Shown: piece by piece, positions 6,463 through 11,119 of the stretch | Layout: each line of letters begins with the position of its first letter | Position numbering within the stretch: the first letter of the stretch is position 1 | NCBI GenBank assembly: GCA_015522955.1 | Contig: WALG01000125.1 | Span: forward strand, 1 to 11,119 | Direction of reading: 5' to 3' | Source of the DNA: DHVE2 group archaeon | Lineage (GTDB): Archaea; Thermoplasmatota; Thermoplasmata; Thermoplasmatales; Aciduliprofundaceae | DNA length: 11,119 nt | The notes under the pieces: generated by a model | Database searches by the model: none | What the model saw: the letters and a program-made list of their open reading frames with translations, nothing else | Told to the model about the DNA's origin: nothing | Position numbers and translations under genes: made by a program

Positions 6463-7671
6463 ATGCGACCATTTACAAACCTAATACCGTATGAGGAGGC
6501 ACTGAAAATTCTTCTGGATAATGTAAAGCCTGTGGAAAGATGGGAAAAGGTGTCCCTTGAGGATGCTTTGCACAGAGTTCTCGCTGAGGATATAATCTCA
6601 CCCATAAACGTACCTCCTTTCTCGCGGGCTGCAGAAGATGGCTATGCAGTTAGGGCAGAGGATACCTATGGTGCAGGACAATATTCACCCCGAGAACTCC
6701 AGAGTATAGGAGAGATTAACACAGGAGAATACAAACCCTTGAAAATAAAAAAGGGTGAATGCGTGAGAATCGCCACAGGAGCCATGCTTCCAGAGGGTGC
6801 AGATGCTGTGGTACGTGCTGAAGATACCGAGGATAACGAAGGCATGGTGAAAATATATAGACCTGTTCATCCCGGGTTTGATGTGGCTCCAGTGGGGGAA
6901 GACATCAAAAAAGGTGAAAAAATATTTACCAAGGGCACCTATCTCACACCTTCAAAAATAGGTGCCCTAGCAGCCATGGGCATTATAGAGATAAAAGTAT
7001 ATGAGAAACCAAAGGTGGCAGTGCTCCCTTCCGGCGATGAACTTGTAAAGCCTGGAGACTCACTACCTCCTGGAAAAATATACGATGTAAACACATACAC
7101 AATCGCTTCCGTAATAAGGGAAAATGGAGGAGTGCCTGTGATATTCCCATACGTTATGGATTCTCCCGCAGATATTGAAGAGAAACTTTTGAAGGCAATG
7201 AAGTACGATCTCATCGTATTCTCTGGAGGCTCTTCTGTGGGTGATCGCGACCTTCTAATCGATGTTGTATCCAAGCATGCGAAAATACTTTTCCATGGGG
7301 TACAGATAAAGCCGGGAAAACCCACCTGGTGTGCAGTGGGCAAGCGTATGATTCTCGGCATGCCTGGATTTCCTACCTCTTGTTTAAGTGATTCCTACCA
7401 GTTTCTGGCACCGGCACTGCGAAAAATGGCGAAACTGCCTCCCAAAGATAGAAAAACGATAAAAGCGAGGATGAGTAGAAGAATAGTTTCCACACTGGGT
7501 AGAACCCAGTTCTTCACAGTGCGGATTAAAGATAATGTCGCATATCCAGCATATAAAACCTCAGGGGCTATTACAAGTATGGCAAACTCTGATGGCTATA
7601 TCATTATACCTCATAATGTGGACATCGTGGAGAGGAATGAGGAAGTTACCGTATATCTCTGGGGTGATTGA
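6463..7671 (+). CDS. moeA: Molybdopterin molybdenumtransferase MoeA
   Basis: Cytosolic enzyme that inserts molybdate (or tungstate) into adenylylated molybdopterin, releasing AMP, in Mo/W cofactor synthesis. At 402 residues it is a normal MoeA length. Seen in order: PPFSRAAEDGYAVR (51-64) with the conserved Asp at 59; ATGAMLPEGADAVV (104-117); LPSGDEL (188-194); the MPT-binding core SGGSSVGDRD (254-263); KPGKPTW (283-289); and GMPGFPTSC (299-307). The last motif has Phe-Pro-Thr-Ser-Cys where bacterial MoeA has Asn-Pro-Val-Ser. I recall this PTSC form from one of the two archaeal MoeA paralogues, here without the substrate-binding-protein-like extension that some carry. The stop codon directly abuts mobB, indicating an operon. 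No Shine-Dalgarno site precedes the ATG at 6463. Confidence 0.93.
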   Translation: MRPFTNLIPYEEALKILLDNVKPVERWEKVSLEDALHRVLAEDIISPINVPPFSRAAEDGYAVRAEDTYGAGQYSPRELQSIGEINTGEYKPLKIKKGECVRIATGAMLPEGADAVVRAEDTEDNEGMVKIYRPVHPGFDVAPVGEDIKKGEKIFTKGTYLTPSKIGALAAMGIIEIKVYEKPKVAVLPSGDELVKPGDSLPPGKIYDVNTYTIASVIRENGGVPVIFPYVMDSPADIEEKLLKAMKYDLIVFSGGSSVGDRDLLIDVVSKHAKILFHGVQIKPGKPTWCAVGKRMILGMPGFPTSCLSDSYQFLAPALRKMAKLPPKDRKTIKARMSRRIVSTLGRTQFFTVRIKDNVAYPAYKTSGAITSMANSDGYIIIPHNVDIVERNEEVTVYLWGD

Positions 7672-8343
7672 ATGCTGTTGGGATTCTGCGGCCCTTCCAA
7701 TTCAGGAAAAACAACCATGATCTGTGAGATTATTGAGAGATTGCCCGAATATCGAATTGCAGTGGTAAAGCACACACCCCATGGAATCGACGTTGCAGGT
7801 AAGGATAGCACAAGATTCATGCAGAGTGGTGCCGCCGAGGTTGTTCTGATGAATGGAGAGAACGTGCACTTTAGAAAGGGCGAGAGTATATCCGGGGTGC
7901 TCCTCTCTCTGAAGGGAGAGTACGATATCGTGCTTGTTGAAGGCTTTAAGAAATACAGGTTCATACCCAAAATATGCTTTCAGATGGAGGGTTGTGAGAA
8001 TTGTATTATGTATAAACCCAGCACGGAGGATGTAATACAACACATAAAAAAAGAGGTTGAAATAGAGAGAATAGAAGCACAACTTCCAAATTTCAACTGT
8101 GGAGAGTGCTCCCACAGAAACTGCAGAGAAATGGCAGAGGCAATATATCGAGGAGAGGACACTTTCAAGAACTGCAGATACTGGAATCCAAATGCACTCA
8201 TAAGCGTGAGAGTTAATGGAAAGGATATATACATGGGTAGATTTGTGCAGGACCTTCTCATCAACACCCTTGAGGGACTGCTTAAATCCTTCAAAGGTGT
8301 CAGAGATATAAAAAATGTGGAAATAAAGTTCCGAAAAAAATGA
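7672..8343 (+). CDS. mobB: MobB-like GTPase fused to a [4Fe-4S] domain
   Basis: The N-terminal part (about 1-110) is a MobB-type P-loop protein, which helps attach the guanine nucleotide during molybdopterin dinucleotide formation: Walker A GPSNSGKTT (7-15), VVKHTPHG (31-38) and VEGFKKYRFIPKI (89-101). An extra CENC pair follows (C108, C111). Residues 141-170 match the small Fe-S domain found in RnfB and the CODH/ACS gamma subunit: C143-x2-C146-x4-C151-x16-C168, with AEAIYRGED between. A third segment (about 175-223), beginning VRVNGKDI, is not recognised. Plain MobB is about 170 residues; this one has 223. The ATG directly follows the moeA stop and has GGTGAT (7663-7668) three bases upstream, so translation is coupled to moeA. 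The fold assignment is solid; the role of the Fe-S cluster is unknown. Confidence 0.88.
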   Translation: MLLGFCGPSNSGKTTMICEIIERLPEYRIAVVKHTPHGIDVAGKDSTRFMQSGAAEVVLMNGENVHFRKGESISGVLLSLKGEYDIVLVEGFKKYRFIPKICFQMEGCENCIMYKPSTEDVIQHIKKEVEIERIEAQLPNFNCGECSHRNCREMAEAIYRGEDTFKNCRYWNPNALISVRVNGKDIYMGRFVQDLLINTLEGLLKSFKGVRDIKNVEIKFRKK

Positions 8344-8345
8344 GC

Positions 8346-8367
8346 ATTTTTGCATAAATTTTTTATT
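8346..8367 (+). terminator. T-rich tract after mobB, overlapping the HU promoter
   Basis: Runs of five and six T follow the mobB stop codon, the type of signal that ends archaeal transcripts. The same bases hold AT-rich sequence (ATAAATTTTTTATTA, 8354-8368) that probably contains the TATA element of the downstream HU gene, giving it a leader of about 14-22 bases. The exact box cannot be fixed by eye. Confidence 0.4.
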
Positions 8368-8403
8368 ACACCTTAACCAATTTCATTTTAGAAAGGTGAT
8401 TGG

Positions 8404-8673
8404 ATGGTGGGGATAAACATCATATCTGATAATGTAGCACGAAGAATTTGCACTTCTCCGCAGGAGGCAAAAAAAGTTATTGTAGCGCTCCTAGAGACCA
8501 TCATTGAAGAGGTCAATGAAGGCAATGTGGTAAGAATTCAGGACCTTGGCATATTTCAGAGGAGGCCTATGAAGGCCATGCGGGTTAAAAGTGTAAAGGG
8601 AGGCAAAATAATCCAGATACCTCCAAGAAAAAAATTGGTGTTTGAACCGACGTACAAGATAAAGTATCTGTGA
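8404..8673 (+). CDS. HU/HTa-family DNA-binding chromatin protein
   Basis: Small basic DNA-compacting protein of the bacterial HU/IHF fold, 89 residues, the family's standard length. In archaea this family is characteristic of Thermoplasmatota, where HTa of Thermoplasma is the main chromatin protein; the N-terminal MVGI and C-terminal KIKY agree with HTa as I remember it. Residues 1-45 form the helical dimerisation part. LGIFQRRP (48-55) is the HU turn signature (G-x-F-x-x-R), followed by the beta-arm. The arm tip reads VKSVKGG, lacking the Arg-Asn-Pro that intercalates into and bends DNA in HU and IHF. The ATG at 8404 is preceded by GGTGAT (8395-8400) at three bases, a clear Shine-Dalgarno. 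The gene converges on rfcS with a single base between stop codons. It was probably acquired from bacteria in an ancestor of the lineage. Confidence 0.9.
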   Translation: MVGINIISDNVARRICTSPQEAKKVIVALLETIIEEVNEGNVVRIQDLGIFQRRPMKAMRVKSVKGGKIIQIPPRKKLVFEPTYKIKYL

Positions 8674-8674
8674 T

Positions 8675-9637
8675 CTAGTTTTTCATCTTTTCGCCAGTTA
8701 AAGTGAAATAAGCCAAGAGAGCATCTATCTGGATTCTCTCATTGGCACCCTCCACTATGCGATACTCAATCTCGCCTGTGCGATCTAAGAGTTCCACACG
8801 AAGGCGGTCTTCTATGGGGAGGTCATAAATCACTCTGTGAATCTGTTTTATTATATCCTCTCCAGAGAGCCCTAATTCCACAAACAGTTTTTGAAGTTCA
8901 TTTCTTGCATCCATAAAATTTCCGGATAGTGCCTTTTTCACTATCTTCTCCACATCTTCTCTGCGGGCAATACCAGTGGCATGATATACTGTGCTTTCCT
9001 CTATCACATCGGAAATTGCAGCGGACATCTGCAGCACGTTTATGGCCTTTCTCATGTCCCCAGCGGCAATATACACTATGGCATTTAGAGCCTCATCCGT
9101 TATTTTCTTTCCCTCTTTCCCTGCAATGTACTTGAGCCTCTCTTTTATATTCTCAGCCCGAAGCGGCGTAAATCTGAAAATTGCGCATCTGGACTGGATG
9201 GGCTCTATAATCTTGGATGAATAATTGCATGAGAGTATAAACCTGCATGTGCGAGAATACATCTCCATGGTTCTTCGAAGCGCGGCCTGGGCATCCGGGG
9301 TGAGAGCGTCGGCTTCATCCAGAAAGATTATCTTAAATCCAACATCATTGGGTGCCGCGGTTCTTGCATATTCTTTTATCTTTGTTCTTACCACACCAAT
9401 TCCGCGCTCGTCACTGGCATTCAATTCGTGAAAACTTGCCCTCCAGTTATCCCCAAACAGTTCTCTGGCCAGAGCCATAGCACATGTAGTTTTACCCGTA
9501 CCTGCAGGACCTGCAAATAGAAGATGTGGCATGGTTTTTGTCTTAACATACGATTTCAATCTCTCAACTACTTCTTTCTGCCCTACAACCTCATCCAAAC
9601 TGCGAGGTCTGTACTTTTCAACCCAGACATCCTCCAT
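8675..9637 (-). CDS. rfcS: Replication factor C small subunit (clamp loader ATPase)
   Basis: AAA+ subunit of the archaeal clamp loader, which opens PCNA and loads it on primer-template DNA using ATP. Numbered from the ATG at 9637, the 320 residues include WVEKYRPRSLDEVVGQ (5-20), Walker A GPAGTGKT (43-50), NASDERGI (73-80), Walker B FLDEAD (105-110) and SRC (149-151), the RFC signature that carries the arginine finger. RFC box order and length (about 315-330) are normal. No intein interrupts it. I chose the ATG at 9637 because a TATA-like TATTTAACC begins 29 bases upstream and the protein then starts just before the conserved Trp, as in other archaea. The ATG at 9676 (13 more residues) is a real alternative. 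The open frame extends further upstream to 9892, but only antisense to the next gene. It converges with the HU gene. Confidence 0.95.
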   Translation of the reverse strand: MEDVWVEKYRPRSLDEVVGQKEVVERLKSYVKTKTMPHLLFAGPAGTGKTTCAMALARELFGDNWRASFHELNASDERGIGVVRTKIKEYARTAAPNDVGFKIIFLDEADALTPDAQAALRRTMEMYSRTCRFILSCNYSSKIIEPIQSRCAIFRFTPLRAENIKERLKYIAGKEGKKITDEALNAIVYIAAGDMRKAINVLQMSAAISDVIEESTVYHATGIARREDVEKIVKKALSGNFMDARNELQKLFVELGLSGEDIIKQIHRVIYDLPIEDRLRVELLDRTGEIEYRIVEGANERIQIDALLAYFTLTGEKMKN

Positions 9638-9657
9638 GGGAGGATTATACACCTGCT

Positions 9658-9666
9658 GGTTAAATA
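9658..9666 (-). promoter_or_regulatory. Candidate TATA box for rfcS
   Basis: TATTTAACC on the minus strand, with its first base 29 bases from the ATG at 9637, the spacing of the other leaderless genes here. If instead transcription comes from the TTTAAA at 9708-9713, the mRNA would start near 9685 and translation could begin at 9676, though without a Shine-Dalgarno site. Confidence 0.35.
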
Positions 9667-9705
9667 ATTTATCCATTTCAATGAGTGGCAACTGACATAA
9701 AGAAA

Positions 9706-9714
9706 GTTTTAAAG
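9706..9714 (+). promoter_or_regulatory. TATA box of the 85-residue protein gene
   Basis: GTTTTAAAG, with its first base 29 bases before a predicted transcription start near 9735. The resulting leader of about 21 bases holds the GGTGA ribosome-binding site. Its TTTAAA core (9708-9713) is symmetric and could also drive rfcS on the other strand. Confidence 0.45.
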
Positions 9715-9755
9715 AGTGAAAGAAGATATCCATACAGAATTTCACGGTGAGAATC

Positions 9756-10013
9756 ATGAATCCTTCCATAGATGACCGCATAAGAAAACTGAACCAAGAA
9801 ATGGGAAAAATAGATGATAATCTCTTTGAAATTGTGTCAAAATATGAAAATTTCTTTGGTGAATATGTGGTCGTACTAAAGGTAAATCGCATGGTGAAAG
9901 CATCCTATTCCTCGCTGAAGAGAATTGTAGATATCACTGGTGCTAAAGATATACTAATAGAGCGCACTGAAGGAGATAACTTAGCAGAAATAAAACTCCT
10001 GATTCCAAAATAA
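9756..10013 (+). CDS. Conserved-looking small protein of unknown function
   Basis: I do not recognise this 85-residue protein. The first half (about 1-33) is charged and helix-forming, possibly a short coiled coil. The second half alternates hydrophobic and polar residues (EYVVVLKVN, then ILIERTEGDNLAEIKLLIP), suggesting an alpha/beta or small mixed fold. It has no cysteines, no membrane segment and no signal peptide. I place the start at the ATG at 9756 because GGTGA (9746-9750) lies five bases upstream; the GTG at 9747, three codons earlier, overlaps that site. A promoter stands at the proper distance. It is divergent from rfcS and 70 bases upstream of the RdhA-like gene on the same strand. 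That gene has its own strong TATA box, so they need not be linked. A well-formed start and promoter argue that it is real. Confidence 0.7.
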   Translation: MNPSIDDRIRKLNQEMGKIDDNLFEIVSKYENFFGEYVVVLKVNRMVKASYSSLKRIVDITGAKDILIERTEGDNLAEIKLLIPK

Positions 10014-10015
10014 AA

Positions 10016-10042
10016 TTGCAGCATGTCATAATTTTTCTGCAA
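10016..10042 (+). terminator. Possible terminator after the 85-residue protein gene
   Basis: TTGCAG (10016-10021) and CTGCAA (10037-10042) are perfect inverted arms, and a T5 run (10032-10036) lies in the loop. Archaeal termination needs mainly the T-run, so the T-run is the more meaningful part. The hairpin is short and may be chance. Confidence 0.25.
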
Positions 10043-10050
10043 GAAGTGGT

Positions 10051-10064
10051 AAAATATATATAAA
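10051..10064 (+). promoter_or_regulatory. Strong TATA box of the RdhA-like gene
   Basis: AAAATATATATAAA is the most consensus-like TATA element in the window. Its centre is about 26 bases before the ATG at 10084, and no Shine-Dalgarno site is present, so a leaderless mRNA is expected. Confidence 0.65.
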
Positions 10065-10083
10065 GAGTATCTGTTTCATTAGT

Positions 10084-11100
10084 ATGGTGGGTAGGGTCTC
10101 GTTATTTCGCATTGATGAACTCTATAAAAGATATGACTGGAGAAAGCAACTGTTCTGCAGAACGGATATAAACCCAACCTTTGAGCACTACAAACAAGAA
10201 GTTTTTGAAAGGATGAAAGAATACCTGGAGGAGAAAAAGGAGGGATACAAGAGAATAGACTACGCATTGAATATGGCAGCGTGGAAACTCTACGAGATGT
10301 TCAAGCATATCCCTCGAGAAGAACTGCATAATATGGGCATCTTTCATTCGGGAGATGATTTGCCCCCATATGAGGTTGAGGATCCCGCAGCCATGAGCAG
10401 GGTAATAAAGAAGGTTGCATCCTTCTTTGGAGCCTCTCTAACAGGAATTGCCCGGGTTAACGAGAAGTGGATATACTCTCACGACTGCCAAGGAAATCCA
10501 ATAGATATGAAAGATTACCGGTATGTAATCGTTATGGCCATAGAGATGAATCCCGATGCAATGGGCTCATCTCCATCGGTAACCACGGCTGCATCCACCG
10601 CTCTGGGTTATGCAAAACTCAGTTTTCTCACAATCCACGTGGCACAATTCATCAGATATCTAGGATATAAGGCCATGGAGTCCATAAATGATACAGGATT
10701 GAGCATTCCCATGGCCATAGAGGCTGGCCTTGGAAAACTAGGAAGGATTGGATTGCTGGTTACTCCTCAATTTGGACCTAGAGTTCAAATTTGTAAGGTG
10801 TTCACCAATTTACCCCTCGTACCAGATAATCCACAGGGTTCTGGAATTCTAGACACCTGTAAACATTGCAAACTCTGCGCCCTTGCCTGTGAAGCAGATG
10901 CCATATCCCTTGATGACGAACCTTCATTCAAGGTACAGAGTCCCACAAACAATCCTGGAGTGATGAAGTGGTATATCAATCCTGAGAAATGCTACAATTT
11001 CTGGTATGAAAACAGTACGGATTGCTCCACCTGCATCGAGGCCTGTCCATATAGCAAGATAGAGAAAAAGCCATCTTCTGAATTCTGGAGGATTAGATAA
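10084..11100 (+). CDS. Cytosolic reductive-dehalogenase-like (RdhA family) corrinoid/Fe-S protein
   Basis: The 338-residue protein resembles RdhA, the cobalamin- and Fe-S-dependent catalytic subunit of reductive dehalogenases. Family patterns run in order: the corrinoid-domain stretch LGYAKLSF (174-181), IRYLGYKA (190-197), NDTGLSIPMAIEAGLGKLGR (202-221), LLVTPQFGPRV (224-234) and TNLPLVPD (241-248). Two [4Fe-4S] motifs follow: C259-x2-C262-x2-C265-x3-C269 and C303-x10-C314-x2-C317-x3-C321-P. Y176 and N202 are 26 residues apart, matching as I recall the catalytic Tyr and Asn of PceA. Respiratory RdhAs are about 450-550 residues with a twin-arginine signal and an RdhB membrane anchor. Here there is no signal peptide, membrane segment or visible rdhB, so it is probably cytosolic and not respiratory. 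Epoxyqueuosine reductase (QueG) is a relative and an alternative, but the second cluster motif favours RdhA. The substrate is unknown. Confidence 0.85.
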   Translation: MVGRVSLFRIDELYKRYDWRKQLFCRTDINPTFEHYKQEVFERMKEYLEEKKEGYKRIDYALNMAAWKLYEMFKHIPREELHNMGIFHSGDDLPPYEVEDPAAMSRVIKKVASFFGASLTGIARVNEKWIYSHDCQGNPIDMKDYRYVIVMAIEMNPDAMGSSPSVTTAASTALGYAKLSFLTIHVAQFIRYLGYKAMESINDTGLSIPMAIEAGLGKLGRIGLLVTPQFGPRVQICKVFTNLPLVPDNPQGSGILDTCKHCKLCALACEADAISLDDEPSFKVQSPTNNPGVMKWYINPEKCYNFWYENSTDCSTCIEACPYSKIEKKPSSEFWRIR

Positions 11101-11119
11101 GTTAACCTTCATTTTACAT

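Noticed and set aside
6939..8355. Longer minus-strand open frames (104-217 residues) opposite moeA and mobB.
   Set aside because: They mirror strongly conserved MoeA and MobB sequence on the other strand, and their predicted proteins are not family-like.
8369..8409. Possible hairpin hiding the HU start codon (CACC/GGTG and CCAAT/ATTGG arms).
   Set aside because: The 5' arm probably lies upstream of the HU transcription start, so it would exist only in read-through RNA from mobB. Arms are short and broken by an uneven internal loop.
9677..9892. N-terminal extension of the RFC small subunit upstream of 9676.
   Set aside because: It is the antisense of the 85-residue gene, has no RFC similarity, and the conserved RFC sequence begins only after the ATG at 9637.

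Overview
The window looks like a compact stretch of a euryarchaeal genome, most probably a thermophilic member of the Thermoplasmatota (Aciduliprofundum/DHVE2-like). The replication and RNA/DNA helicase genes are archaeal (RFC small subunit, archaeal-type Lhr). A bacterial-type HU-family chromatin protein like Thermoplasma HTa sits among them. Arginine is mostly AGA/AGG and isoleucine often ATA, as in thermophilic archaea. Many genes have a TATA box about 29 bases before a start codon that lacks a Shine-Dalgarno site, i.e. leaderless mRNAs. The lineage assignment is inference.

Layout. 1-1946 (minus): 5' two-thirds of an Lhr-type DExH helicase, cut by the window edge. 2062-2880 (plus): long SlyD-like FKBP prolyl isomerase with an acidic tail. 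2885-3661 (minus): HD-domain metal-dependent phosphohydrolase. 3692-5071 (minus): MATE efflux pump, divergent from 5166-6437 (plus): MFS transporter; the short region between them carries two promoters and two perfect inverted repeats. 6463-7671 and 7672-8343 (plus): moeA and mobB, Mo/W cofactor maturation, with MobB carrying a C-terminal Fe-S domain. 8404-8673 (plus): HU/HTa-like chromatin protein, converging with 8675-9637 (minus): RFC small subunit. 9756-10013 (plus): unknown 85-residue protein. 10084-11100 (plus): cytosolic reductive-dehalogenase-like protein with two [4Fe-4S] motifs.

How the genes fit together. The clearest functional unit is moeA-mobB, which abut. The MATE/MFS pair looks like a divergent export module that could share an operator. 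The rest appear to be single-gene units with their own promoters. Spacing is extreme: convergent neighbours are 4 bases and 1 base apart. No gene-free stretch exceeds about 120 bases, and I saw no tRNA, rRNA, CRISPR array, insertion sequence or pseudogene.

I found no strong evidence for a wholly new multi-gene system. The best leads are the Tat-less RdhA-like enzyme, the MobB-[Fe-S] fusion, the operator-like repeats between the two efflux genes, and the HU-family protein lacking the arm-tip proline.
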